A program made the translations under genes and the position numbers. DNA of 64,000 nt from Collybiopsis luxurians FD-317 M1 (Eukaryota; Basidiomycota; Agaricomycetes; Agaricales; Omphalotaceae). The notes under the pieces are model-generated. The model saw only the letters and a program-made list of their open reading frames with translations. It had not been told where the DNA came from and did not search any database. This document shows positions 10,496 to 22,534 of the stretch, one piece after another; position 1 is the first letter of the stretch, and the number at the start of each line of letters is the position of its first letter. The stretch spans positions 142,091 to 206,090 of the forward strand of contig KN834815.1 of NCBI GenBank assembly GCA_000827265.1, read 5' to 3'.

Positions 10496-11583
10496 TGGGA
10501 CACAAGTTAAATCACATGCTGGATTCTTTAAAAGTAGTTTCCCTGTTCATCTCCTTAAGTATCAGTGTCTCTGAGTCTCCGTAGTGAGCGTAACACAGTA
10601 GGCGAGCTGACACTTGGTGACTAATCTTGCGGAAGGTTTTCGCGTGAGATTAATCCTGACATATAAGTAATATTCCACTGCTTATTTCACGCAAAAAAAA
10701 ATATCTCTTAGGTGAAATTTGTGGCGAAAGATGACCGTGCTTCGCACCAGTGAGAATAACTTAGAATCAGGTGAACCGACGCGAGATATACTGCTTGACA
10801 GTGTAAAAGTTGGTAACATAGCTAGTGGTTGGGTAGAGGGCGGACAGAGGAGCAGGAGTGCCATCAAAAACATCCCCAAGAATGATAGAGGCCTCTGAAG
10901 TAACAACATAAGAATTCGAATTACTAGTCGAATTATGAATCGAGTTCCAGCTTCCGCGGCAAAGCAAACAACTCGCAGGCACAAGAAGGCGCAGACAGCA
11001 TACTTCAAGGACGATTTTAGCAGGACGTACTCCTCCGGACAGCCAAAAAAATCTCCTCACTGCTCTAGCGAGTTCTCAGAGGTGCATCAGTCGAAACGCT
11101 TGAGAAGTTCATAATTATTGCAGAAAATCAAAATGAAATAAAGACGAGACTAGTGTTCATTTTCTCTAGTAGGAATACTTCGGAGCGAAATAACAATAGC
11201 GAGTAGTGGCGGGAATAATGCAAGGCCAGGGGAATCATCTGACTGCCAGCGGGGTTTGTTGTCTCATCTCATAGAGAAAATGGTGCAGGTTTTTCCGAGA
11301 AAGATTTACACAGAGAGTTAGCTCAATGGTGCTTTCGTGTGTTCTTGAAAGACAATTGAAATACTAACATTTCTGTGCTCGTGTATCTGCTACCGCATGC
11401 AAAATTTTGTGGAAAAAAAGCTAAAGCTGATCTGCGGGATTTCGGTAAGGGATGTATGCGTTCTTGTACTAAGTTCGGATAACAAAAGGACTATGCGAAT
11501 GGAGTTCATTTAAAGTCCTCCTAGATTTTAGAATCTGATTTCATTGGATACCCAGACCAAATATGTTCTCGTTCTTCCAGGTT
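10496..11583. other. Intergenic stretch, no supported gene
   Basis: A minus-strand open frame of about 100 codons (11060-10767) is hydrophobic near its start but has no recognisable domain, intron structure or start context. Nothing else was identified in this stretch. Confidence 0.45.
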
Positions 11584-13041
11584 ATGTTGTTGCGAACAGC
11601 GTACTCGACAAGGAAGGAGTTTCACTTAGCTGGAAAGCTAACTGGGCATGGCGGAGCGGTGCTCTGTCTCTCTGTAACGGAAGATGGTAAGCTTCTCGCA
11701 AGCGGAGGTAAGCTATATATGCATGTGCTGAAGATTTCGGTCTGAATCATAACCAGGTGCAGACGGTTTGAGAATCTGGGACATGAAAACCAGAAAACAA
11801 CTAAGCGTCCCAAGCAGAGCTGGCGTTCGCGGCGCGGTTACAGCGGTCACTTGGGCTAGCCGTTCGGACGACCCTGATGATACAAGAGCTGTTTTCTTCG
11901 GAACGCAGTCCGGGTCATTAGTGTGTTGGAAACAACTCCCAGGAAAATCAGATGTCGTCGTAAGCTAACATACCTATGGATTGCGATTCCATCTTTAATC
12001 TTTCATCAGGCATTTGAAGAAAAATCGGAGTTGCAGATTGCAGGGGCAAGCGAGATTACTGGCGTCATTTTCGACAGCTCAACTGGCCAACTAGCAGTCT
12101 GTAACTGCACTGGCGTTGTTCAGCTCTATAGCGTGGACGGCAATCTGAGGTTAAGCGTCTTATTTTCAGTTGCCATGGATGGAATAGTTCCGAAGAGTAT
12201 TGTATTCTGCAAAGGGGGGGATAGGAGACTCCTGGTGTTTAGCCTTTATAACGGGGCAGTGTATGTGTTCAACTTACCTCTGAGATAAGAGAAACACTAA
12301 CAATGGATGCACATTAGATATGAATTTCATTCTGATGGATCTTCTCATTGCCTAGTTGAGGGGTCAGGAATGATGTAAGCTGAAGTCATCCTCTAAGTTA
12401 CAGCTGATCGACTGAAGTATTTGCCGAGCAGTGGAAGTGCAGATGTAGATCTGACCAAAAATAGGTACATTACTGATGATCCTTCTCAAGGGGTAGGACT
12501 CTTCCGGCTGGATGGTGGACGACTGAAGACCTTTGAGGTCAAAGAGACTAAAGGCTGGCGACCAAGACAAGTTACTTTTGCCGATGAAGGTAAAACAGTG
12601 GTCAGTGGCAGTGATCATGGGAGAGTATATGTTTTTGACAGAAGAAGCGGAGAGGTGGTTGATGAGCTCAGCATAGGCTCGGAAAATTGGGTTCAGACTG
12701 TCCTGGTATTGTCTTTTCTTCTACTTGAGCTGGTCGAACTTGATATCATTGAGCATACACAGGCTACTGAATGTGAAGGTCACTCTACCATAATGGCCGC
12801 TCGTTCTGGCGACATTGATGGCACAAGTGATATCTATGTTTGGAGGAGACAAAGAACTGAACGAGACTCCATTAACACACTCACAGAAAAAGGGTACCTT
12901 TATAAGCTGCTACAAGTGATCATGCTTGCCGCAACCATAGCCTTCATACTTCAGAATAGGTGGGTAGAATTTCTGAGAGATTGGCTGGTCCTAATGAACC
13001 CTTATACAGTGGACTTTGGCATTTTCCTCGGGTGCATATAG
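11584..13041 (+). CDS. WD40-repeat protein with C-terminal membrane anchor
   Basis: Six exons join in frame: 11584-11707, 11757-11959, 12010-12260, 12318-12374, 12432-12705 and 12763-13041. The first repeat is clear: KLTGHGGAVLCLSVTEDGKL followed by LASGG, then ADGLRIWDMKTRK. Later blades include EITGVIFDSSTGQLAV, RPRQVTFADEGKTVVSGSDH with GRVYVFDRRSGEVV, and SDIYVWRRQ. The C-terminus has one hydrophobic helix (YKLLQVIMLAATIAFILQN), suggesting a tail-anchored protein with a cytosolic beta-propeller. I recall this WD40-plus-anchor architecture as a multicopy family in Agaricomycetes, with unknown role. All splice sites are GT..AG and no frame defect was found. The exact 3' end is less certain, because a plus-frame continuation (LYSGLWHFPRV...) from about 12,960 could be an alternative last exon ending at 13271. 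Confidence 0.78.
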
Positions 13042-15388
13042 TAGTTGAACAAGAGAAAAGCGGGACGCTTTATGATCAATCCACCAGTGCGAGTCCTGTT
13101 CCTAGGACATCCACGACCCGGGACAATCGGCCTAGTTCTGGGGCATTCGTACCGCGGCACGAAACATTATCTGGCATGGGGTTGTTGACTCTGAAAAGGA
13201 GAAACGAAGCTGCAATAGTTGCAGTCCAGCCTCAACCCAGCAGCAAGGCCAAATCTGAAGTACACAGCTGAACTGAAGTAGGACTTAGAATGTAGTATTA
13301 TATGCATTGAATCTGCAAAGACTGCTTGTTAATGACAGAGCATGCGGCAATAAATGATCTTCCAAGTTCAAAGGAAGGTGAGACGCACGATGAACATGGA
13401 GAAGGAGGTGGAGATAGTTGCAAGATGAGCAATCACTGAACTGTCGGTTAAAAGGAGATCTACACAATGGAGGTACTGTGGCATTTTGAGCACTTCGTAA
13501 AGGGTGGGACAGTGGGACAAATCATACGAAATTTATTTTTCGTAAGCGCCTGTTGGACGCCGGGACATCAAGGAAATTACGAAATTTAACTACTATAGAA
13601 GGCTAAGCGCCCACAGGCCTGGGAAAAAATTCGTAAAAGCTTGATTGGACACCGGACAGGGTGGGACATTTCGTTTCGTAAGATGCCTTGCGGACACAGG
13701 ACATACGAAGTGTTTAAAATGGGACAGTATTGTCAATCCAAGCATACTCTGGCATCTCAAGTGTCAAGACTCTCAAAACACGCCTGGTCATCCCCACCTA
13801 AAGCGCGATGCAACAGCTTCAACGCCATTCGAGACTCGTATCCCGGCATTGGGGGCCCAGACAAAGCAGGAGAACCGAAAGATGAGTGTGAATTAGAGGG
13901 GACCGAGGGAGACATTAGAAGGATGTTATTTATGTTTCTTCAGTTTACGTTTTCGTCTGTCTGTGACTGCAGAGTCTCGTACGACATCGTGTGTCTAATC
14001 AGAGATCACCTTCTGTTGACCCTCGCTATGGCACAGATCCGTGATCCGTCAGAACAGAGAATGAGCAACCGAGGTAATGATATGTAGTAACGGTATGGCA
14101 AAAGAGCTCAGGATGGAGTTCTCAACATTATTCAGTGAAACATGGGAAATCTCAGGCTGAGTAGAAATGTATGACAGAATTCGGTTCCGAACGAGAAATT
14201 CTCCCTAGTATTTTGGAAGCCGGGCAATACGTTAAGAGGATCCGACGAGTGAATTCTGGAGGCTGTTTGAGGGGGGTGTTAGGATTCCGCCTAAACCGAA
14301 ATCAGCATCGATCTCGTCCGTGTCGTCCATTTCTTCAGACTTTTCTGGTAGTCCAACAGTTTTGGCCATGGGAGGAACAACGGTGGTGATTTTGGGACAA
14401 AACTCACGACCGAAACCGCTATTGGGTTCCTCGTCGTACTCGGAGCTATGTTATTGCTGCTATTCTTTTCAAGATTGGTGGACAAGTTTGATAACTTGGA
14501 TCTCCAAGTTGCCAACTTTTTCTGATAAGCTCCACCGAGATAGACCAGGTCACAGCGTGCTCATGAGAAAACTCCCAAGTGGTGGACCGACGAACTGTTG
14601 CTTACTAAATTTACGCTACCAGTGGGATGATCTGTCTTGGCAACTGCCCACGACGCTCTCTCAATGGGGCATCCGGGAGCTCGAGGGGAGGGGGTACACG
14701 GATGGTGGGTAAATATGGGAGGAGAGCGGGAGTGTGGATGATGAGTTGATTTGGATATCAGACATCGAAGCGGTCGATGATGATGAGAGAGTAAAGATAT
14801 TAATGATAGACATTGTGAATCGCTAATGGTACAAGTACAGGTTATTTGCTGTGAGTGTATGATGAAGCTTAAGTAGGAATTTTTTGAGCAAGCACTGGCA
14901 GGAGGGCATTGTTATGCACATGGGAGGTTCATAGGGGCGACTCGGAGTCTCTCGAAAGAGCATTGCCTTTGATTGTTGAGGCATTACTACTCCTTTAACC
15001 AGTCTAGACTGACGGACGGTGAGACTCAGTGTGAGCCTGATTCAGAGCAATTCCGGAAACGTTCGAGTTGAGTACCGGGAGTATGAAAAATGACCATAAT
15101 CAAATGCTAAACATTAAACACCAATAATCAAGTACGAGATAACAACAAAGATAAGATATCATAGATAAGATAAAACAAAGATTGAGCCAAAATAGAAGAG
15201 TAACGATAGTGACAAAGTCACGATCTCGTCACGATGTCCATCCCCATTTGAAGGTTGTTGAGCTCACGGTCCACAGACGCTGAGGCAGAAGACAAGGCTC
15301 AATGCCTGAGTAAAGTCAACACTTAGATTCTTGGTCATCGGAATTCTGCGCAGAGGATAATATATACGATACAATGAGCACTTCTCAA
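13042..15388. other. Poorly coding region with degenerate repeats
   Basis: No complete gene was recognised. Positions 13539-13700 hold at least three degenerate copies of a motif beginning TTCGTAA and running into GGACACCGGACA. A plus-strand reading around 14397-14525 gives one hydrophobic helix (IGFLVVLGAMLLLLFFS) followed by a polar tail and a stop, possibly the end of a small membrane protein, but no upstream exons could be tied to it. The remainder to 15,388 shows no coding signal. Confidence 0.45.
13525..13710. repeat. Degenerate short repeats (TTCGTAA ... GGACA)
   Basis: TTCGTAA occurs at 13539, 13630 and 13675. Each copy is followed after 8-12 bases by a GGAC.CCGGACA-like block, and two inverted TACGAAAT copies lie near 13525 and 13576. 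Spacing is irregular, so these are scattered degenerate copies rather than a clean tandem array. Confidence 0.5.
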
Positions 15389-18351
15389 CTACGATTTGAA
15401 AGCTCTACAAAGCTTTCTCCAGACAGTTTCTCGATGCAGATACCGTTCACGAGACATCTTATCTAGTGTAGCTCTGGCTGCGTCTCGCTTGCTTGTTGTC
15501 ATTGTGATGCCAAGGCTACCTGCTTCTCCAGTCTTGACCTTCTCAATTGTTTTTTGAGATGGAAGCATGGTTCCATGTAAGTAGATAGACCAGAAGGACC
15601 TACCAAGAAGTTTAGAAAGGAATATCCCAGAAGAGTAGTGGCCCACCAGAGCATGTTTGGTTCAGTCTTGAAAAAATAGCCATACTGGGAGGCACAGAAA
15701 GAAAATTCATGCCAATCTTCCTGGATACCATACAGCTTGAGCTGAACAGATAGAGAATGTGCAACATCAGGATCAAAATGCTGTGGTGCAGCATAACCAT
15801 TACAATCATAGAGGGTGACACCACTGTATCCAATTTTGGTGCACATTTGAGACCTTTTTTCCATATCCTTTACCAGGTTTGGAAAGAACACCCATGCTGT
15901 TTGCACAATGATAGCTGAACTCTACCAAGCTGTGAGCAACACCTGTCCAATAGAATTGGATTTCCTTACATCTGCATGATCAAATAGAACATTGATACCC
16001 TTTTCAGTGTCAGCTTCAATCCCAGCATAGGGATTGTAGGCATCTCCTGGATAACCACCCATTGCCTCACGAGACCCAAAAGGTCTCATGAATCCATTGA
16101 CCCACCACTGAAACTGTCCTCCCCTGATCAAAGATCTCACAGACAATGCCCTTTCTGCATTATCACAAAGCCTTGTTAGCATGTCCTCTTTGAATGCTCC
16201 ATAGACTGCAAAGTCAATCTAGATACTAATAAATATGTCATCAAAGACAAACAATGCCGTTTTGAACTTGCCAACTCCCTGGTTTCTGCATCTTGAACAT
16301 ATATGACTTGTTTTCCACACCGCTCCAAGATTGATTTATCAGATCCAAACTGTTGTAAATGCAACTTGGAGAAATGTGCAAGAGTAGTTGGAACACTGGT
16401 TATGGGTTTGGACTACAAAGAATGAGTCTCATAGATATACCTAGTTATAAAAACAGATGCTCACTTTTTTAACTTCCTTTTTTCTCCGATCCTGAGGCTA
16501 CAAACAGTTGACTCTATGAACATTTCAAAAGAAATCAATCTATTTACCTTTTTAGGTTTCATCTGCTCTTTTTCATCTGCCACAGCTGTTACACCAGCTT
16601 TCCTCCATCTTTTCCAAAAGCTAGCAGAGTTTTCAAGTTTAACAAATCTTGATTGAACACACTTTTGATGGTCAGGAAGATTTTGGCATATTTTACATGG
16701 GCGCAACCTGGACTTTGCATTTTGCTCTGCCTGATCATGCAGCTTCCGAAGCTGCAAAGTCCTGTCAAAAATCAGTTTGAAATGGGGTGATAGTTTGGTT
16801 GCTGAGTGGTGTTTTCCTTGGGAAATGTAACCAATAAGGGTATCATAGAGGATTGTGAGCTGATCTTCACTCTGGAATTTATCCAGCTGATAGTACTCAT
16901 GAGTACAAAAAGAATATGTAAAGAGAAGAACTCAACTTTATATTTAGCAGCATTCAGTCCCCAGGAAAGCCATTCCTTCCAAGCTTGTCTGAAATTGTCT
17001 AAGCTGACTAAAAAAAAGACTGCCATTGGATTGGTGCCAAAGGGAGCAAGATCTGGTTTCTCCTTGAATGCACGAATAAGGTCTGTAAACCCTGTCATTG
17101 ACTTATAACAATCCTATGAAATGTTTAATAGAGTGAAAGAGATATTTTTGAGGGCCTACTTGTTCCCAGTGTCTTCCTTTTGCATTTTGAAAGCTTTCGT
17201 TGTCAGCTTCCATGATATCAATATCCTTCAAATTTGTAGGAAGCCACTCTTCCCATTTGTCAAGCACTTTTCCCAGCTCAGTGCTTATGCCATTGATCCT
17301 CAGAAGACGGATGTGGTGGGGATTGAGAGCTTCCAGCTTGTGATAAGCATAACCTGGCTCTGAGATGTCAAGGCTGTCTTCAATCAATCCAGATTTCTAT
17401 AAGCCCATCAGCAAAAGTCTGTGCAAAGTCCTCAAAATCAAAAAGTTACTATTAATTCTGCCACAAATTCTTCTGTAAACTGTGATGAATCTAATTTCTT
17501 CATCTTTCGCAAGACCTCTATCACTGGATCTTCATGAATGTTTGGAAGTTCTGGTACAAACTGATTTGGCTAAATAAAATATTGATCAGTGAAGCAACAT
17601 ACTAATCATGCAGTCCAGCACCTGTATAAGATACTCATATAACACTTCTCTCCAATCCTTGCATTGCTCTGAAGCATTTTTCTCTATCCCACCCATATCA
17701 TCTTCCACTTTGCTGTACTCTAACTCATCCATGTCATCATTATAATTTTCATCTCCAATCTCCTCTTCAGGCTTCTCTTCCTCCTCTTCATCTGTTTCTA
17801 TTATGTCCTCATCACTGTCCTCGTCCTCTTTGTCTTCAACCTCCCTTGAATCATTCAAGACATTTTCTACCTGATTAAGAACCCCTCCAACAATATCCAC
17901 ATGATTGTCAGACCACTAAAACAGTTTAGCTCTTTGAAGGACCAGATTGAATCATTAATCTTACCAAATCCTTCATTTTTCGAGTCCAACCAATGACTTC
18001 TCGTTCTACATCCTTCCATTGTCCATTTAAGAAGTAGCAAGAAATAGTAAGAAAATAATCAAGGGCCTCATTTATATTTAATAAATCTTGATGACTCCTT
18101 CCTGTTGCTTTTGCCAACCAGGTTAAGATGGGTTCCCTCTATAATTAATGAGCAAGAAAAATCGCAGAAACATACAGTGTATATACCTGACTCTTCGACT
18201 TTATCCATTTTTGAACCCATCTTTCCTTCCAGGATTCTACTGCAGTTCTCAATTTTCGAGGCAGATTATTATATTCTTCAAGAGCATTGAAGCAATCCTT
18301 TTCGACCTCTGAAGGAAGAGCGGGAGGGATCTGAATATAGTATGAGCTCAT
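15389..18351 (-). CDS. TET/JBP-like 2-oxoglutarate/Fe(II) dioxygenase family protein
   Basis: Read from an ATG at 18351 with twelve exons, including 18351-18187, 18138-17965, 17915-17622, 17569-17450, 17396-17160, 17113-16937, 16886-16548, 15921-15647 and 15599-15389. All these junctions are in phase. The N-terminal part is helical with a WSDNH motif and a long acidic stretch. A Cys segment (CKICQNLPDHQKC) follows. The C-terminal third carries GQFQWWVNGFMRPFG, GYSGVTLYDCNGYAAPQHFD with the HxD iron motif (H-F-D), and the distal YLHGTMLPS histidine. I recall this architecture from a lineage-specific expansion in mushrooms assigned to the TET/JBP oxygenase superfamily. In that family the enzymes oxidise methylated bases, but activity here is inference. 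One apparent one-base deletion lies near 16,287 (ETREL to GKFKTALFVFDD). A 21-base interval with an in-frame TAG near 16,212 is either a stop or a micro-intron. The gene may be recently inactivated. Confidence 0.68.
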
Positions 18352-18960
18352 GGCAGGGGAGAGTGCCTCGAGAGTGTCCAGGTTTATTTAGCTGTCTCAG
18401 GCTGATGATTATCATGTCAATGTATTGCATCATTGGCAACTGCGGAGAAGGGTAACTAACAGCATTTAATCAAATTGAACTCCACAGCAACAATCAATGC
18501 CCTCCGATCGGGGCCGGGGCTTAAAGTTGATCATGTCGATCGTATAGTTTGGTTCCAAGCTCCTCCATTGCCATTGTCAGCCACCCCAACCAACCCTCAG
18601 CCATGGGTCTGTGTCAGATGGGAACTCGCTGCTGGACATCTGCTTCCAAGGCACCTTGGCAGGTACAGACCTACCTTGGTTCACAGGGTGAACGTGTGCC
18701 TTTGGAAGACAGCCATCGGCTCCTGTCAAATTGACCATGCCTTACACTGAAGGAATATACACTCAAATTCTCTAGTTGTAGAACTGAGTACAATTTTTCT
18801 ACTTGGAGACAGTATCTGTACGTATTTTTTTTTTCATCAGATTTCTGGGCTGCGCTTATGAAAATGCTTTAGATCGGCGGGATGAGGGTTAAGCGTAGTG
18901 GACACCATTGAAGGTCGAATAGTAAGTACAGCGCCTTAAATTTTTATTCGTTATTCTCAA
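18352..18960. other. Intergenic stretch upstream of the dioxygenase gene
   Basis: No gene recognised; one plus-strand open frame (18475-18750) has no domain. This interval should contain the promoter of the minus-strand dioxygenase gene, but I see no clear TATA box. Confidence 0.4.
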
Positions 18961-19859
18961 TTCGTAGGTTTCAGCTGCCCCGACCTACTTTCCATATCCT
19001 TGGACTGCTTTGAAAGCGGGAGCTAATTGCAGTATCGTAAACGGAGTAACGATGCGCTATCGTTGAACCGCAGTTTTGGTCCAATACCTCACTTCTCCTG
19101 TCATCCCAGAGGCGAAGGCCTCGAAGGTTTCAATATCCCTCGACTGACAATTGAATTACCTCTCGACGAACTCAACGGAATCGACTCTCCTAGGCCCTGG
19201 TCTCCGGCCTTTTTCAATGACAAAAACACGACCAACAGTACTCCTCTTTTCAGCATTACTTCCCTTGTTAACAACGCCAGCATCAACACCAATACTGGCG
19301 CCCAATACCGGTGCCAATGACGCTCCGGTCTTCTATCTCTCCCACACGTCCAACAATTACAATGACGACGTCGTCATGCAATCCGTGCCTATTACTACCG
19401 TCTCCGGCAACAGCTCTGGAGGCGTCTTTGGCGGCTTTGACTCTTCTGATGCTGATGACTCTGGCGCAAGTGACGAAGAGATCACACCAGCGACTCGGTG
19501 GATTTGAATCTTGATCTCTACCACCACTTTCTCCTCCGTCCCACCGACAAACGAGACCAAATCCGCTCCAACGACCCTCAAATCCGTCTCTGCGCCTGCC
19601 AAGCTAAAAAACGCCCAAGCCCGATCCACGACGCCAGGTCCCAATCTTACCGTACGTACCTCTACCAACAGCTCTCGGGGGGTGGAGGGTCCGCTACCCC
19701 AACTTCTGCTTCCGGTTCTACATCGACTTCGACGACGAGTCGACTGGGTGCTTTGACCTCTGCTTCTTCTACCTCTGGAACGACAACGCCCACGCCGTTC
19801 AACACGAGACCGCCGCTTACGCCCGTGGGTGCGTCGTTCAAGGGGGGGCAGGGGGAGCA
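18961..19859 (+). other. Unassigned coding-like sequence before the GATA finger
   Basis: GC-rich, Ser/Thr/Pro-rich open frames cover this stretch in two plus frames (19027-19320, 19151-19507, 19498-19875). The first contains FNIPRLTIELPLDELNGIDS. They could be N-terminal sequence of a transcriptional regulator now broken by frameshifts, but no domain is recognisable and the frames do not join. Confidence 0.3.
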
Positions 19860-20440
19860 CGGCGACGATGAATGATGTGAACAATGTCTGCTGTGGAGGA
19901 GGGGATTGAATGATGAGTTGAATTGTGATGCATGTGGGTTGTATTGCAAGTTGGTGAGTAGACGAGGGTCTGGTGGGCTTTTTGATATGGGGTTGGATGG
20001 TTGCTGATTTACGTCTGATTGTTGATGTGTTTTCAGCATAAACGCCCTCGACCCAAGACAGTGAGGAACCAGCATGGTGAGGGTCGGTCGGCGAATAATG
20101 CCCCGAGGTCTGAGACGGTTGAGGTTATGGGTGAGTTTTTTTCAGTTATTTTTCGATCGATGAGATAAATGAGGGTGGACTTATATTACTTCTGGTTTCT
20201 CAGCTCAATGCTACAACTGTCATACGACGGCTATGCCTCTTTGGCGAAAGGACGATGAAGGCAAGACGGTTTGCAATGCGTATGTATTTTTTTGTCCTTT
20301 TTTGATCGGTCAGCGCGGCTCATTTTTTATTTTCATTTTTCTAGATGTGGTCTCCATTACAAGCTACACGGTTTCGCTTGTCCCATCTCAATGAAGTCGG
20401 ACGTTATCCGAAAACGCTCCCGCCACGACGTACAAGTTTG
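19860..20440 (+). pseudogene. GATA-type zinc-finger transcription factor fragment
   Basis: Two GATA-like fingers are readable across two short introns. The first (about 19,880-20,070) reads CEQCLLWRRGLNDELNCDAC followed by GLYCKL and, after an intron, HKRPRPKTVRNQHGEGR. The second (about 20,209-20,430) reads CYNCHTTAMPLWRKDDEGK, TVCNA, intron, CGLHYKLHG and a basic tail ISMKSDVIRKRSRHD. In the first finger the loop between the CxxC pair and LWRR is shortened by about five residues, and an in-frame TGA lies just upstream near 19,873. The second finger keeps all four cysteines. Two-finger GATA factors in fungi act as nuclear regulators, often of iron or nitrogen genes, but this copy appears disabled. 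After the basic tail the frame runs on into an unrelated SET-domain fragment. Confidence 0.75.
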
Positions 20441-21475
20441 TGCGAATTCCACTAGCAGACGAGGGTTCACCACTTCCGAAACACTGTCTGCGAGTTCAGG
20501 CGTGTCGAGGAGGGTGGAGGAGGAGGGGGAGGGGAAGTCGCCACCGCCACCGTCGTCGTCGTCGTCCTCTAGAGTGCCTTCCTCCGCTGAATTACCAACG
20601 TCCTCGGCTTCACCGCTACCACCATCCGACTTGAACCCCAACCCCCATCTTCATCCGTCTTCCTCCGCATCCACATCCACTTCCGGCACCCACCCCAACT
20701 CCAAATCCAACCCCACCCTCGACAACCCATCCTCCAACTCGAATCCAAGCGCCTCCGCCTCCACCTCTTCCTTCAGCCCCAGCTCCACCGCTCAACTCTC
20801 CTTCGCCCTCTTCGCTCTGCGCGATCTAAAAGCGGGCGAGGAGATTGTGTTGGGCTGGGAATGGGACGATGCGTATGTCGTGCATTTGTTGCCTAGGACT
20901 GGGGAGTTGTTGAGGTTGCAATATGCGGGGATTTTGAGGGCTTTAGGTGGGTGGTTTATTCTTTTCTTCTTTTTGTTTGGGCTTCATCGCGAACGCTTGT
21001 TTTGCATAAACCCTTTTCCTTTTTCTTCCACCTCTTCTTTCTCCTTTTCTTCTGCTTCTTTTACTTCATCCCCTCGTCGACGTATGCTCATATATCTAAC
21101 GTCGTGTGTTGTCTAGGTGATATGTTCACGACGTGCGCTTGTGATTCGACGATACGGCCTGGAAACGAGGTTGAGATCGAGACGGATGATGAGACGGAGA
21201 GTGGGGTGGATTCGAATGTGGAAGGGGATGAGGAGGGGAGGGAGGGTGCACGGGTGGGGGATGGGGATGGTGAGAGGGGCGGGGATGGAGCGGGGAGGAG
21301 CGGGGAGAGCAGGAAGAAGAGGAAAAGGAGGAGGAGGTTGAGGAGGGAAGAGTGTGTGATGAGGTGGATGAGGGAGTTTGTGGAGATGGGGAAGTTTGCG
21401 GATGAGAGTGATGGTGATTCTTCGGACGCGACTGAAGTTGGGGGTGTTAGGGTGTGGATGAGAATGGGGATGTAG
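20441..21475 (+). pseudogene. SET-domain (Set3-like) C-terminal fragment
   Basis: A long Ser/Pro-rich linker leads to LSFALFALRDLKAGEEIVLG followed by WEWDDAYVVHLLPRTGELLR and, after an intron, GDMFTTCAC. This resembles the end of the SET domain and the following segment of fungal Set3-type proteins, where a GEEI/V-xLGWEWDD signature is typical in my memory. The upstream part of the SET fold (the cofactor-binding NH motif region) is not present. A charged, Arg-rich tail (KKRKRRRRLRREE) ends at 21,475. The reading frame is continuous with the GATA basic tail upstream, making a chimera rather than a normal gene. Set3 proteins bind chromatin complexes; no such role can be claimed for this piece. 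Confidence 0.62.
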
Positions 21476-22483
21476 AAGTCGATGTGGTCGGGGGAGATGT
21501 TGATATGGACTCTCCGACGCCACTTGCAGCTGAAGCTCAGCGAAAACGCAGATCCAAATCCAAATACAGACCCAAAATTGACGTCGACTTGGGTCCGTTA
21601 TCGGTCGTCCGCGTGGGTTTCGTACGAAAGAGAAAAAGGACACGGGTGGGTTCGGGATGGGCGGTGTTGAAATGGATATGGATCTCGTTGATGAGCATGG
21701 GAAGGAGATTCCGCTTGGGTCCTTCGACAAACAGACGACAACAAAGAGGAGGAAGACGGAGGGGAAGGTTACGAGGGTCCATGGCCATATTAACCTCCTG
21801 GATATGGTTTTCTTGGTTTTTCTCCTCCGTATGCTTATCCTTCATTGCCGAATTCTTCGTATGGGTATGGGTATCCGCCGTATTGGATTCCCCCGTATAC
21901 GGGCGCGGTACCGGGTGCGAATGCGCATGCAAAGGGGGATGCCGAGTCGAAGCATCTACTGTGGGGTGAGCCGCCGTCGGCGAGGGTGCAGGAGACGGAA
22001 GAGTCTGAGGGTGATGGGTAAGCGGATATCGGGGTTGATAAACAGGGTGAGTTAGACTGTGTTGGGAAAGTTGGGACTTTGTATGCTTACTTTCTTTCAG
22101 GTCGACAACCTCAATGTCATCGACGAAAACACGCGGGGAACAGTCGACGTAAATCTGCTGCTGTCCCTGTGTCTGATTTAGAAGCCATCACTGATGCTGT
22201 GGAGGAGGAGATGCCGCCAAAGATGAAGCGGAGGCTGAACGCTGCGCGCGGGGTACAGGTGAACAACTCCAAGCTGATGAAGGAAAAGGATGTTGTGTCG
22301 CAGAGTCCTGTCCATAGGCCAAGGAGTAGGATGTCCATTTCGGAACTCACTGAAGGGGGTGCTGGAGCAAAGGATGTCGAAGGTTTACCTTCTGTCGCGG
22401 ATATTGGCAATGCTGGGAGAGGTGTGTTTGACATTATTTTCGCGGTTTTGAATGGGATCCTTTACGCTTTTGTGAACAGTTAA
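21476..22483 (+). pseudogene. Decayed low-complexity coding sequence
   Basis: Coding-like sequence continues in shifting plus frames. It includes a KRRSKSKYRPKIDVDLGPLS segment, then in another frame MDLVDEHGKEIPLGSFDKQ. A Gly/Tyr/Pro-rich stretch with YGYGYPPYWIPPYTG follows. After an intron near 22,046-22,100 comes a basic exon containing EEMPPKMKRRLN. No single frame reads through, so frameshifts must be assumed. It is probably the 3' continuation of the SET-type gene upstream, judged by adjacency and composition only. Confidence 0.4.
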
Positions 22484-22534
22484 TTCGACTCGGCGTCGTA
22501 TTCCAACCGTATCTATCTCTCATCCTCCTGCTTC

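Noticed and set aside
19357..20075. Long minus-strand open frames (Arg/Ser-rich) opposite the GATA region
   Set aside because: They are opposite-strand shadows of GC-rich coding-like sequence; no domain, intron or start context.
21113..21730. 205-codon Pro/Arg-rich minus-strand frame
   Set aside because: Low-complexity shadow of the plus-strand SET-fragment tail.
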